This document shows, piece by piece, positions 45,229 to 56,713 of a stretch of DNA of 64,000 bases; positions within the stretch are counted from its first letter, which is position 1; every line of letters starts with the position of its first letter. The position numbers were made by a program, and so were the translations under genes. Origin of the DNA: Plotosus lineatus (Eukaryota > Chordata > Actinopteri > Siluriformes > Plotosidae). The stretch spans positions 7,431,661 through 7,495,660 of the forward strand of contig CM045735.1 in NCBI GenBank assembly GCA_024760905.1, written 5' to 3'. The notes below the pieces were generated by a model. It had not been told where the DNA came from and did no database searches. It saw nothing but the letters and a program-made list of their open reading frames with translations.

Positions 45229-45402
45229 TGTCTATACACCGCATGGGCTCCACTGAGCATCCACATTGGCTTCGTTTGTTCTTCAAGTACCTGAAAACAC
45301 AGATCGGCCATAAATAACTGACTTGACAGGCCGATAAGTTTTTATACATTTTAAATACTTAGCAAGACAAACCACAGACATCTAGCTAACCTTATAGAAG
45401 AG
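45229..45402. other. Unique sequence
   Basis: Nothing recognised. Confidence 0.5.
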
Positions 45403-45604
45403 GGGTGTCAAACTCATGCCGCAGGTTTTTGTTTCAACCGAGCAGCCGCACACCTGACTTTGCTCATTTAAACAAACGTTTGTCTTCAGGCAGCTGATTG
45501 GTCAATCTGTGTGCTCTTTAGAGAGACTGACCAATCAACTGCTTGGAGACTGAAATCCATTGTTTAAATGAGCAAAGTCAGGGGTGCTGCTGCTCGGGTG
45601 AAAC
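45403..45604. mobile_element. Foldback (hAT-like) element J
   Basis: Left side 'ggggtgtcaaactcat' resembles a hAT terminus. Arms around 45434-45508 and 45526-45604 are imperfect reverse complements ('gactttgctcatttaaac', 'gctgattggtca'). The right terminus is lost where SINE A begins. Confidence 0.65.
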
Positions 45605-45996
45605 ATGGCGGTGTAGTATTTAGCACATCCACCTCACATCAAAAAGGTCCTGGACTCAAATCCCGAGCTCAGGAGTGATCATGTTTTACTTTCTCTTGTG
45701 TGGGTTTCCTCTCGGTACACTGGTTTCCTCCCACTGTTCAAAAACCCCATTTTGGGTGTTTCTGTGCATAGTTTGCCTTCCGTGTTTGCGTGGGTTTCCC
45801 TTTGGGTACTCCGGTTTCCTCTCACAGTCCAAAAACATGCACAGTGGCTTAATTGTCTGTTCCAAATTGTCCCCAAGTGTGAGTGTGAATGGTTGTGTGT
45901 GGTTGTTGCCCTCCGATGATCCGGAAAGCCATTGGTTGAGAGCTGTTGGCTCCAGGCTACCCTTGATCCTAATATATGATTAAACGGGCAAATCAG
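45605..45996 (+). mobile_element. SINE family A with partial internal duplication
   Basis: Two rounds of the 'gtgggtttcc...ggtttcctc' block (45693-45733 and 45790-45822) precede the 'acagtccaaaaacatgca' block; the tail is decayed. Confidence 0.8.
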
Positions 45997-46497
45997 TGCG
46001 CGATGGTAATCTTTAAAAGTTAAAAAAAAAAACATCAAAATCATCTGCTGCATCAACTTGCAAGAAGCCAAGGGCACAAAAAAAGGACAAAAATACACCA
46101 TGCAGTATAATACTTATTAATAATCCACCCACCTGAGTGTTATGTAAGGAATAAATCATGACGGCGTGCTCTTACAAGAAAATAGTCCACAATCAGCAGA
46201 ATGTGCTCGGACAGAAACAGGGTTACTGTTACCACATGAACGTAGCCACACCCCCCAATCACAGCAAGTTCTGAAGTGTTTTATGCCTCTTATACCGCAG
46301 CAGATCATTTAAAAAAAAAAAAAACTCATGTTTTAGTAAATCCGAGTAGTGACACTTTCTGTTGTAGAATTCCCAGAAGATATAACCATTATTCTGCTAG
46401 TTTTTTGTCACAAGGACTTTTAAACAAAGTTTATATTGCCTGAGGTAAATAACCGTTCTAGAATATGCTATGGGTACTAAAGTAAAAAAAAAAATTC
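45997..46497. other. Unique sequence
   Basis: A runs at 46022-46033 and 46311-46324. Nothing recognised. Confidence 0.45.
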
Positions 46498-47230
46498 AAC
46501 ATCATCATCATCTTCTTCCGCTTAATCCGCCGTCGGGTTGCGGGGACAGCAGCCTAAGCAATAAGGTCCAGACGTCCGTCTCCCCAACCACTTCCTCCAG
46601 CTCTTCTGGGGGGACACCGATGGATTCGCAGACAAGCTGAGAGACGTAGTTCCTTCAGCGTGTGCTAGGTCGACGCCACCCGGTGGAGGAAGCTCATGTC
46701 AGCCACTTGTGTCCGCGACCTCGTTCTTTTGGTCATTACCCAAAGCTCGTGACCATAAATGAGGGTCGGAACGTCGATCGACTGGTAAATTGAGAGCTTT
46801 GCCTTGCGGCTCAGCTTCCTCTTCACAACGACGGACCGGTACAGGCTCCACTTTACAGCAGAAGCTGCAACGATCTGCCTGTTGATCTCCTGCTTCATCC
46901 TTCCCTCCCTCGTGAACAAGACCCCGAGATACTGGAACTCCTCCCCTTGGGGCAGGATCTCATTCCCAACCCGGAGGGTGCTTTCCACCCTTGTCCGACT
47001 GAGAACCATGGCACTTGACTGTGAATCGCTCCAATGAGAGCTGGAGGTCCCAGTTTAATGAAACCAAAAGGACAACATCATCCGCAAAAAGCAGAGACGA
47101 GATCCGATGGCCACCACACCAGAACCCTTCAATGCCTCAGCTGCGCCTAAAAACTCTGTCCATAAAAATTATGAACAGAATCGGTGACAAAGGACAGCCT
47201 TGGAGGACTCCTACCCTCACTGGAAATGAA
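46498..47230 (-). pseudogene. Rex3-like reverse transcriptase pseudogene
   Basis: Minus-strand pieces: motif B-like VLQGCPLSPILFIIFMDRV (around 47200-47150), FADDVVLLVS (around 47090-47060), then frame 47009-46665 from MVLSRTRVESTLRVGNEIL to HRVAS before a TAG. C-terminal residues resume around 46660-46520 after an internal deletion. Motif A and the endonuclease are absent. Not functional. Confidence 0.82.
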
Positions 47231-47262
47231 TTTGGCCTGTTGTTCACTAAGAACACATAAAA
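46498..47262 (-). mobile_element. Rex3-like (RTE clade) LINE fragment
   Basis: On the minus strand: 'aggctgtcctttgtcaccga' near 47186 resembles the conserved Rex3 RT segment, then FADD, then the KAKLSIYQSIDVPTLIYGHELWV block, an internal deletion, and a 3' end with (GAT)n at 46498-46515. It is distinct in sequence from the RTE family at 43994. Confidence 0.82.
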
Positions 47263-47380
47263 ATCTTCATGGTTTATTTATTTACTTTTTTTAACGATGA
47301 GATTGAGGTGAACTCAGTGTGCACAAGCAGGTGAATAAAAACTGTTTTTTCTCTTCAACTTTAAGCATTACAGTATAAAA

Positions 47381-47684
47381 TATTCATTCATTTTCTGAAC
47401 CGCTTAATCCTAATTAGGGTCACAGAAGGGTTGGCGCCCGTCTCAGCCAACTCTGGGTAAGGGTAGGATAGCTCGCCAGGCCATCGCAGGGCAGAAACAC
47501 ACTGATGGCAACCTAATTTCCTACTGTTGGTTCTTTTACCTCCAAAAAGACTGAGCAACATGACTGGCTTTTCGTAACCCGGTTAGCTGCACTGGGAAGA
47601 CCGTGACAACTCTGTGATTTGGGCTTAAATCCCCGACCTCTGGATCAGTAAGCAGGCACCGTACTCACTGAGACACTACTGTCC
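47381..47684 (-). mobile_element. SINE family B, diverged
   Basis: Flanks share 'agtataaa' (47372-47379 and 47686-47693). Body carries a replacement near 'gcaacctaatttcctactg' as in 18835-18856. Confidence 0.83.
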
Positions 47685-47693
47685 CAGTATAAA

Positions 47694-48122
47694 TATACAA
47701 AGTAAACCAAGAGATTTTTTTATCGTTTAATATGTACAAATTCTAACCATGACGCTACAAGGGTCAGTTCATTCAGAGTTTAATACATGCGACGATGTAT
47801 GTAAAGGTATGTTTTTACACTTAAAGTTAGCTAGTGTATACTACGCAGAAACAAGAACAACAAACTAAAAGGCGACTATCATTTCTTTTTCCATTTTTAA
47901 AGTGTGCCACTGATGTCACCTGCTCCAAGTGGCCATGACAAACTCTGCTTTTTGTTTTGATTCAAGCATTTTTCACTCTGGTTTATGCTTTAAATCTCAT
48001 AAGATAAGATCATGCTGTTCCCATGTAGTAAATACTAACAGATATCCTCCATAGACGCGGGAAAATGCCCCAATGTGAACCATAAAAACCTCATTTTAGT
48101 TTATTTCATAAAAATTACAGAA
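47694..48122. other. Unique sequence
   Basis: Nothing recognised. Confidence 0.5.
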
Positions 48123-48124
48123 TA

Positions 48125-48335
48125 CAGGGATCTCTCACTTTCCGCGATTAATGGTGACAGAGACCTCCCTCTCGCAACCGCCGATTTCCGCGAAGTAGGA
48201 TCGACCCCCCTGACTGACATATACATACATGTATATCTGTATATAATATCAATAAATACATATTCAATGCTATAAATGCTTATAATAACAATTAACCATT
48301 CAAAAATAATGATTAAGATGTAAATAAAATATAAA

Positions 48336-48389
<54 letters not shown>

Positions 48390-48650
48390 ATGCACACCTC
48401 ACATAAAAATGTAAGTAGTTTTGTTGGGGGGTTTTGGGTTGTTTTTTGTTTTTGTTTGGTTGGGTTTTTATTTATTTTTATTTCTTTTTTTTGTTTTTGC
48501 ATAATTGGCCTTGTTTTGCAGCATTTTCCTGAACTTTTTCCCTATCTTTCCTTAATTTCCTTATTTTTTATTTTTCGATTAATATTTTTGACAAACCCAC
48601 AATACACTGAACCCACAGAAACTGAATCACGAAGTAGCGAGGGATCACTG
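48125..48650 (-). mobile_element. Family D transposon (D6), complete
   Basis: CAGGGATCTCTCACTTTCCG to GCGAGGGATCACTG, TA on both sides (48123-48124, 48651-48652), 526 bp. Contains (CA)n at 48341-48387. The best whole copy of the family. No transposase. Confidence 0.92.
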
Positions 48651-48652
48651 TA

Positions 48653-49018
48653 TTCCCGGTGGCATTCCTTCCTGGATACTCTTTGGTGTTGTCCACCTTT
48701 CTTCTATGAATAATTCTTATATCCTGAGATAGCTAACCAATCGGATCGCACCGTTCCCATTTAGCATCTACTAAAACCATTTATTCCCTCATCATCCTTT
48801 ATTTATATAAATACTCCAGAAAGTTATATAAAAACAAAATAAATTAACAAAATAACTAAACTAAAATCTCCCCACTGGGACGCTGTTGTGCCCATAGCAC
48901 ATTAATAATGTGTTAAAGAAATGATGTCAGGTGTCGTTTCAGGAATTTCATGAATACCTTCCTTCAATGAGAATTGAGAATTGAAAAAGCACCACTGGAA
49001 CAGATGCAATCAAAGTTA
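48653..49018. other. Unique AT-rich sequence
   Basis: Nothing recognised. Confidence 0.5.
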
Positions 49019-49022
49019 TTAA

Positions 49023-50024
49023 CCTTCATGCGACCGAGTGGGGTCATCTATGACCCCGGGCGTATATATGCGGGCGCCATTTTTCTAATTTTAATCTGAA
49101 AAAAGTTTAGTACCAAGAATTTGTCAATCTATTTGTCTTGCATTTGTTGATAGAATTTTGTAAGGATCGGCCAATCGGTGTGGCGAGTATAATCCAAACT
49201 TGTGCGGGTCGCTTATCACCCAAGAAAGATCTATGAGATTTTTGAGATTATATCTTCACATGGTGTCGATGGTTCTTCATTCTGACAGTCACATGTTTCA
49301 GATAGTTCATCCGTATACTTATTATTTCTATTACCATATCTCAATTATCCTCCCACATCGTAATACATATTTTATGCAAAGTAGCTTTACTTTTTATGAT
49401 TTGTTTTCATTTTTGATGCAAAGAAATAAAAGGTAACATGCACATTACAAGATCTAATAGACAAGGGTTGTGTAAATAAATGTAATATTGTTCTATCATC
49501 ATGTGTTTTTGCTTTTTTGTAAAAATATATATGAAATTCCATACCTTATTACATAAGATGATGGTCAAATATATTAGAGAGTGAAACAAATATGAATAAC
49601 TCGAAAACAATCATTTACGTATATAGAAATATTCCTATATAAAGTCAATAGGGTAAGGCAGTGATGGTCAAGTGGATAGGGCGCTGGTCCCCACAGGGTT
49701 GTCACTGTCCCCAGTTATTAAAGGCGGGCCATGTCTCTCACTGTCTATGGTGAGAGGAATGTAAAAGAACAATTGCTGACTTTCGTAAAGAGGAGGCTGC
49801 AAAGCCGTCAGTGTATTTCTGTCCCTTGCTAAAAAAGGGTTGTGAAAGGAAGGGCATCCGACGTTAAAAACCTCTGCCAAATCAAATGTGCAAATCAGAT
49901 GATTCGCTGTAGCTACTCTTGAGAACAGGAAAAAGCCGAAAAGAGAAGAGAGAGAAAGTCAATAGGGTCACAAATGACCCCATTCGGTCATATTAGTTGC
50001 CAAAATAGCTTGGTCGCTTGAGGG
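49023..50024. mobile_element. piggyBac-like MITE with TTAA target, nested SINE B'
   Basis: TTAA flanks at 49019-49022 and 50025-50028. Left end CCTTCATGCGACCGAG and right end CTTGGTCGCTTGAGGG are inverted repeats; an inner 'ggggtcatctatgacccc'-type motif recurs inverted near 49970-49992. No transposase frame. About 690 bp without the SINE and one TSD copy. Confidence 0.88.
49655..49954 (+). mobile_element. SINE family B' (RTE-tailed) with exact 14-bp TSD
   Basis: Both flanks read 'aaagtcaatagggt' (49641-49654 and 49955-49968). B-type head and body to 'gtatttctgtcccttgct', then 'gttgtgaaaggaagggcatc', 'cagatgattcgctgtagc' and 'aaaaagccgaaaagagaag', matching the RTE 3' end. Second copy of the chimera at 21259-21593. 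Confidence 0.92.
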
Positions 50025-50028
50025 TTAA

Positions 50029-50667
50029 AGCTGCACTATAATATATAGTAATATATAGGATGAGCTTCGAATTGGTGCGTTGGTTTATTGCGTGATTGCT
50101 GTTTGAGTGAATTATAGAATATATCATTTATGTGTACACGTGTCTCCGCTCAGTCACCGTGACCTGTTCCTGGTTTGTCCATTAGGTTTATCCACTTATG
50201 CAGCCAGACCTGCAGCACTTTGTCACATTGTACCAGGCTGGGTACTTTGTGGTAATCATGAGCGTATGCATTATTCACTTAATGCATTATTCACATGTAG
50301 CGGGCTCCATGGAGCTCTGAACACTTCAAAGCTGAACGCCACCTTTTCTATTCAGAATGGAAAAAAGAAAGGCTCCAAATCCAAGCTTTTTGAGTTCTGT
50401 AGCACTTATATTTGGTGCATAGTCATTAACTGTAGTTTTACTACTTCAGTTAGGTAAGGGTCAATTTAGGCTTATTAGAGGCAATAGAAATTGGAGTAAT
50501 TTTCTCAGTGTTGCCACAGTCCACCCTGAACACACAACAATAGTGAAATATCTGGAACGTGCTTTATTCTCTTAAGTTTGTTGTCGAGGTATAAATCTTA
50601 CAATCAGTGTAATCTTCACACACCTAAGAAATTCTGCCCCCAATGCGAAGCTTCTGATGGACGTGTG
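50029..50667. other. Unique sequence
   Basis: Nothing recognised. Confidence 0.45.
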
Positions 50668-50860
50668 GTGGTGGCTTAGTGGTTAAGGCTCCGGGTTAAT
50701 GATTTGAAGGTCAGCGGTTCAAGCCGCAGTACCCCCAAATTGCCTCCGATAGGCCCTTCAGCAAGGCCCTTAACCCTCAACTGCTCAGCTGTATATAAAC
50801 AATAACTCTAAGTCACTCTGGATAAGGATGTCAGCAAACTGCTGCAAATATTCATATAAA
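50668..50860 (+). mobile_element. tRNA-derived SINE family C with L2-type 3' tail
   Basis: Head 'ggtggcttagtggttaaggc' and B-box-like 'gcggttcaagccgc', middle 'cagcaaggcccttaaccctc', tail 'aagtcactctggataaggat'. The tail resembles the conserved GGATA-loop hairpin of UnaL2/L2-clade LINEs and their SINEs. Confidence 0.8.
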
Positions 50861-51268
50861 TATTCATACGGAACTGTGGTGGTATCTTTAATGTTGTGGA
50901 ATATCGAAAGCAATTTCACCATTTCAACACCGGAAGTTATAATGTGCATAACCCAGCCATCTATACCAGTTATAGCTCATTACCAGTTACCAGTCATGGC
51001 GAATCTGAAGCCAAATCTCGACTGAATCTGGCTGTGAGAAAAGGTACACCCTTATCAGGCCACGGTCTATTGCAGGGTTAACACAGATCAACAACCATTC
51101 ACAATTATAGTGGCCAGTTGACCTAATCTGCATGCCTTTGGACTATGGGAGTCCACTAGCTGTAAGAGCAACAAGCAACACCTCTGTGATCTACAGTGCC
51201 CTCATCAGGCCCTCGGGACGTTAGCGATCTTAGAAAACTTTGGAGTTAGATTTCATTATTGTAAAATA
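50861..51268. other. Mostly unique, with an A-type body fragment at about 51040-51152
   Basis: 'gacctaatctgcatgccttt' and 'ggactatgggag' are SINE A body on the minus strand; the rest is unrecognised. Confidence 0.5.
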
Positions 51269-51278
51269 GTGCCTCAGG

Positions 51279-51388
51279 CTGTCCAGGGTGTACCCCTCCC
51301 TCGCCCGGCGTCAGCTGAAATGGATGCCAGCCTCATCGCAACCCTAAGTAAGATCAAGAAGTTCAGAAAATGAATGAATGAATGAATG
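51279..51388 (+). mobile_element. Tail-only insertion of the A/B shared 3' end, exact TSD
   Basis: 110 bp consisting of only the shared tail with (GAAT)n, flanked by 'gtgcctcagg' at 51269-51278 and 51389-51398. Confidence 0.88.
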
Positions 51389-51501
51389 GTGCCTCAGGTG
51401 TTACTGTTGAGCTCATTACTTTTCAGTCAATCATTTTCTTCAGGTTAAAAACTTCAAATAATTAATTTTAAGAGATGGGGGAACGTACTATATTTTGTAA
51501 A

Positions 51502-53243
51502 CTCTTCTTCCTCTTTTCCTTTCGGCTGTTCCCTTCAGGGGTCGCCACAGCAAATCATCTGCCTCCATCTCACCCTATCCTCTGCATCTATTTCTCTTAC
51601 ACCAACTGCTTTCATGTCCTCCCTCACCACGTCCATGAATCGTCTCTTTGGTCTTCCTCTAGGCCTTCTGCCTGGTAGTTCCAACCTCAGCATCCTACTA
51701 CCAATATACTCACTATTCCTCCTCTATATATGTCCAAACTATCTCAATTTAGCCTCTCTGACTTTGTCTCCAAAACGTCTTACATGTGCTGTCCCTCTGA
51801 TGTACTCATTCCTGATCTAATCCATCCTCATTACTTCCAAAGAGAACCTCAACATTTTCATCTCTGCTACCTCCAGCTCTGCCTCCTGTCTTTTCCCCAG
51901 GGCCACTGTTTCTAAACCATACAACATCGCTGGCCTCATCACCGTCTTGTACACTTTTCCTTTCATTCTTGCCGATACCTTCATATCACACATCACACCG
52001 GACACTTTTCTCCAACCATTCCAACCTGCCTGCACACGCTTCTTCACCTCTTTTCCACACTCTCCATTACTCTGGATTGTTGAGCCTAAGTACTTAAAAT
52101 CCTCCATCTTCCTTATCTCTGCTCCCTGTAACCTCACCGTTCCTGTTGGGTCCTTGTCGTTCACACACAATGTATTCTGTTTTACTGAGGCTAACCTTCA
52201 TTTCCCTCCTTTCCAGGGCATACCGCCACCTCTCTAGATTTTCCTGCACTCGTTCTCTGCTCTCACTACAGATCACAATGTCATCTACAAACATCATAGT
52301 CCATGGGGAATCTTGTCTATCCTCGTCTGTCAGCCTGTCCATCACCATAGCAAACAAGAAGGGGCTCAGAGCTAACCCTTGATGCTGTCCTACCTCCACC
52401 TTGAACTCTTGTCACACTGACAGCACACCTCACCACTGTCTTACATCTCTTCTGCACCACTCTAACATACTTCTCTGCCACTCCAGGCTTCCTCATACAA
52501 TACCATCTTTCCATCTTCCCAGCACACTTCTGTCATCAGTCAATACATTTCCCTCTCTGTCCTTAATCACTCTAACTTGCTGCACACCCTTCCCATCTCT
52601 ATTTCTCTGCTGTGCCAACCTGTATAAATCATTTTCTCCCTCTTTACTTTCCAACTGAGCATACAAGTCATCATGTTTGGCCTTTGACACCGCTACCGTT
52701 GCCTTACGCTGTGTCTCCCTGTACTCCTGTTTACTCTCTTCAGTCCTCTCTATGTCCCATTTCTTCTTAGCTAATCTCTTCCTTTGTACACACTCCTGCA
52801 CTTCCTCATTCCACCACCAAGTCTCCTTATCTCCTCTCCTTCCAGATGACACACCAAGTATTCTCCTACCTGTCTCCCTGATCATATTAGCTGTAGTTGT
52901 CCAGTCATCTGGAAGCACTTCCTGACCACCCAAAGCCATTTTTAACTCCTCCTCTAAGACAACACAACACTCTTCCTTTTTCAGCTTTCACCACTTTGTC
53001 TTCTGCTCTGCCTTTACCATCTCCACCTTCCTCACCATCAGTGTCATCCTGCACACCACCATCCTATGCTATTTGGCAACACTCACCCGCCACTACTTTG
53101 CAGTCACTGACTTCCTTCAAATTACATCGCCTACACAAGATGTAGTCTACCTGTGTGCTCCTACCTCCGCTTTTATAAGTCACCTCATGCTCCTGTCTCT
53201 TCTGGAAAAAAGTATTTACCACAGCCATTTCCATCCGTTTTGC
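51502..53243 (-). mobile_element. RTE-type LINE, longest copy, internally deleted
   Basis: On the minus strand it starts in the endonuclease C-terminus (QVDYILCRRCNLKEVSDCKVV, about 53140-53080), continues through the linker (52939-52493), jumps into the RT after an internal deletion near 52510, and ends with 'aacagccgaaagg' and a GAA tail at 51502. Flanks 51486-51499 and 53246-53259 share 'tactatattttRta', a probable TSD with one mismatch in AT-rich DNA. Confidence 0.9.
51538..53230 (-). pseudogene. RTE-type LINE ORF (endonuclease end to RT C-terminus), disrupted
   Basis: Visible in order on the minus strand: endonuclease end, a Lys/Glu-rich linker (WWNEEVQECVQRKRLAKKKW), part of the RT N-terminus joined abruptly to WYCMRKPGVAEKYVRVVQ (motif A lost), motif B remains, FADD box replaced by MMFVDD at about 52305-52290, then the thumb and C-terminal GRPKRRF region. 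Multiple frame changes. Not functional. Confidence 0.88.
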
Positions 53244-53399
53244 TATACTATATTTTATACTTTACTATATTTTATAAAGTATTAAACATTTTTTATTTAT
53301 TGGAGTAATGTGCATGTTTTAGGACTCAGAAATTTAAAATAAAATATCTATTCAGTCCTAAATTGACTTAATTTAATTTAGATTAAATAACTGAGTACC

Positions 53400-53743
53400 G
53401 GGACAGTGGTGGCCCGGTGGTAAGGTTCTGGATTATTGATCCCAAAGTGTAAGGTTCAAGACCCACTGTCAATGGTTGTCACTGCTGTCCCCCCAGTACA
53501 GCTAACTAGGTTATCAAAGGCCGGCCAAGTCCCTTACTGTCTATGGTGAGCAGGATTTAAAAGAACCATTGCTCATTGCTCTCATAAAGCGTAGCTGCAT
53601 AGCTATCAACGTGTTTCTGCCCTACAGTGGCTTTGCGAGCTATCCAAGGTGTACTCTGCCCTTGACCAGAGTGGGCTGAGATGGCTGCCAGCCTCCCTGC
53701 AACTCTCATTAGTATTAAGCGGTTCAGAAAATGAATGAATGAA
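53400..53743 (+). mobile_element. SINE family B, full length
   Basis: Head 'gacagtggtggcccggtggt', body, tail with (GAAT)n. Confidence 0.9.
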
Positions 53744-54343
53744 CGGCTGTTTGCATGCATGGAACGTGTTAATAATTCAAAGGTTCAGAGATTAAGTCAA
53801 ATTCAGAAAGTCAAGTGTATGCCAAGTTTCTTATTTGTTCGATTGCCCTGTAAACAAGATTCCGGTAATTCTGGACGTTTTGCTTACTATGAAATATACG
53901 CATTTTAAAATTAGTAGAAAGAAAAATATGTCTCCTGGTGTTTTTGGGGGGGACTCTGTACCCACTACAGCTTCAGAATCCTGCTCTGAGCTGAGAGGAT
54001 AGGACCCAATGGGTTGTATTTTTACAATCTCAGCACTCAGTTTGAAGTTCAAGGCACAAGTGGATTATGGGACATTTCCAAATCCACTTTCTAAGAATTC
54101 AACAACAAAAAAATCTTGCAGTGTCAAACACATTGTAAAAATTCTTGCGTTTTGTCTTGTAATCAATCATGGCCATGTTTCAGGTGTAAATTACGATTCG
54201 GTAGTTATTACTATTATTAACGATTATCGTTAATGACTGAGTTGTGATTCAGGTTTGACAGGCTGGATTGTGGCCTGTGAGGTAAAGTCCATATTTGGTG
54301 CACTGAAAGGTGTCCGCGTAGTCTTCTGTTATGGCTATTCTCA
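53744..54343. other. Unique sequence
   Basis: Nothing recognised. Confidence 0.45.
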
Positions 54344-54345
54344 TA

Positions 54346-54824
54346 CAGGGATCCCTCACTTTCCGCGTTTAATTGGGACCTGAGATTAAGGATCAACCCC
54401 CCCCCCCAGCCCCCACCCCCATTAATATCAGTAAATACATATTCAATGCTATAAATGCTTATAATAACAATTAAAAATTTAAAAATAATGCATAAGCTGT
54501 AAATAAAATATAAATACACACATGCCTATAGACAGGCGTGCACACGCATGCAGATGCACATACACACACTCAGATACACACCTCACAAAAATGCAAGTAG
54601 TTTTGATGGGAGGTTTTGGGTTGTTTTTGTTTTGTGTTTGTTTAGGGTTTTTTTTTTTTTTTTGCATAATTGGCCTTGTTTTTGTGACATTTTCCTTAAC
54701 TTTTTCCTCTATTCTTCCTTAATTTCATTATTTTTTTTAATTCAATGAATATTAAAAAAAATAATAAAAAATGCGATGCACTGAAACAGCATGAATCGAA
54801 GCGCGAAGTAGTGAGGGATCCCTA
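54346..54824 (-). mobile_element. Family D transposon (D7)
   Basis: CAGGGATCCCTCACTTTCCG to GTGAGGGATCCCTA, TA at both sides (54344-54345, 54825-54826). Contains interrupted CA/CGCA tract (54515-54580). Confidence 0.88.
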
Positions 54825-54887
54825 TATACCATTTGCCGTTGCTGTTTGATCACTGCCTTCGATCTATGCACTGTCTTCTTTCTTCTT

Positions 54888-54982
54888 TTCGCTTCGGCTG
54901 CTCCCTTCAGGGGTCGCCACAGCGAATCATCTGCCTCCATCTCACCCTATCCTCTGCGTCTTCTTCTCTTGCACTGTGGAGC
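54888..54982 (-). mobile_element. RTE LINE 3'-end fragment
   Basis: Minus strand: AEDRVRWRQMIRCGDP then 'gggagcagccgaagc'. Only about 95 bp of the element end. Confidence 0.85.
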
Positions 54983-54984
54983 AC

Positions 54985-55325
54985 CAATTTAATCCATAGT
55001 GGATTTCTCCCAGTTGCTTTCAATGCCACCGTTTTTCTTAAGAGCTTCTTTGAAATGCAGCGTCTGGCTTCCTCCTTCCTTGGCATAGTTCCCTGAGGAG
55101 AACTTCTTTTGGGAGTCATGAGTCTGGTATTCTTTGCACATAACCAGCCCATCTATGTTGAGTGCTTTCACACTGTTAGTGCCCACTTGCTTCAGGACTT
55201 CTAGGTCTGGCACTGTGTCTTCCCATCTGATGCTGAACAATAGTTGAAGACGACAAAGCAACACTCTGGTGTATTTTGTCTCATAATTAGTCATGGGCGT
55301 GCTATGGGTGTAACAATGCAATAAA
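54985..55325 (-). pseudogene. C-terminal remnant of another LINE ORF
   Basis: The minus-strand frame has IRWEDTVPDLEVLKQVGTNS and later SGNYAKEGGSQTLHFKEALK. It resembles the post-RT C-terminal region of a further vertebrate LINE lineage (family memory: 'RWEDKVPDLEVL...' followed by a GKR-type basic block). No RT motif remains and the frame looks shifted in the middle. The clade is not assigned. Confidence 0.6.
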
Positions 55326-55729
55326 CTAATTAACGCGTCATCTCCCAGTCCGTTTAATAATAAGGTGTGTTCACAGATTGTGATACCTATTAGAGGAAAG
55401 AAAGGTTTTGTGAACTGTCTTTCAAAGAAAGTTGAGCTTTCCTAGACACCCAGTTCAGAAACAGGCTCACAAAGATCAGGGAAGAAAACTCTCCTCAACG
55501 CCTTCGATCTTGACCCCTGTGGGACGCCTTTGCTCATCTCGAAGAGAACGTAACAACTGGCAGGCAGTTGTTCACCAAACACCAGAAATGATGAAACATG
55601 TCTGGCTTTCGAAAAACAATATTTCAGAGCAGAAGATCAGTTGAAACAGCCTGATTCAATATCTAGTGAATTTCACATGTTGTTAATGTGATTCCGATTA
55701 ATAGTATCACTTTTTTTTTTAAATGCAGT
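55326..55729. other. Unique sequence
   Basis: Nothing recognised. Confidence 0.5.
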
Positions 55730-55731
55730 GC

Positions 55732-56582
55732 TACCTTGTCTCACGAATTTAATCCATTCTGAGGGACGTGCTCGTAAGCTGAAAAGTTCGTTAGATGAAA
55801 TATTTATTCCCAATTAATCCGTTCCAACCCCTTCTCACACTCATAACCTGCCACAAACACGTATATTTGACCTAATATATTAAAGAGAAACATGTAAAAA
55901 CAATAAATATTTCATGATAATAATAATGCATGTACATTAACATTAATAATAATTAATAATAAATAATACAACAAGAATAAACAACAAGTCAACTAACCCT
56001 TCCGATCATCGACTACAGCAAAGATGCCACGTGGGCAGGCAGGCGATGGTGCATAACAGAGGAGGAGGAGGAGGGGAATTTTGTGCATGTGCACACTACG
56101 AATGCCAATGAGGTAATGCTTGTGGTGAGCTCTCACAAGGCCAGTGCATCTCAAATAGTGAAGAACACCCCCTTTCGGGGGGTGCAGTGTGATGTGTATG
56201 ACCCTGGGGAACATGCTTTTTTTGCCATAATTCACTAGAATTAGGTGTAATTGCACATCCACTACAGTAGTTGGCAGTGGTGCTGTCATTGTTGCGCGAT
56301 GGTGTAGGGAAAAAGCAACGAGCAAACAATATGACGTGCAATAAACACGATTTATAGTCACGTGGGGAGGGGGCTGATTTTTTTTTTCTTCCTATAGGTG
56401 GTGCACAAGGCATTCTCGGGGCACGGAGGACTACACGTGGAAGAATACAAGGCTAATTGGCCCAGAAAAGCCATTTGGAGGAGAGCTCATAAAGTGAATT
56501 TTTGCTCGTTGGATGGAGCAGATTTTTGGTGGGATTGAAGCTTGTATCATAGAAAATTCATTATAAGGGACACTCGTTGGAC
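55732..56582. mobile_element. Tigger/pogo-like element H, right terminus lost, nested G3
   Basis: Left end CAGTGCTACCTTGTCTCACG. The right inner repeat 'cactcgttggacga' at about 56569-56582 mirrors expected sequence before the missing end. Interrupted by hAT MITE G3. Confidence 0.65.
56140..56405 (-). mobile_element. hAT MITE family G (G3), right terminus lost
   Basis: Begins CAGTGCATCTCAAATAGTG and shares 'gaccctggggaacatgcttt' with G1/G2 in inverted orientation. Confidence 0.8.
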
Positions 56583-56668
56583 GAAAAAAAAAAAAACCCA
56601 AACAAACAAAAACAAAAAACAATCCAAAACCCCCCAACAAAACTACTTACATGTTTATGTGAGGTGCG

Positions 56669-56713
<45 letters not shown>

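Noticed and set aside
44621..45349. 242-codon reverse frame opposite the RTE ORF
   Set aside because: Antisense shadow of the LINE reverse transcriptase; the sense strand carries the RT motifs and the element ends.
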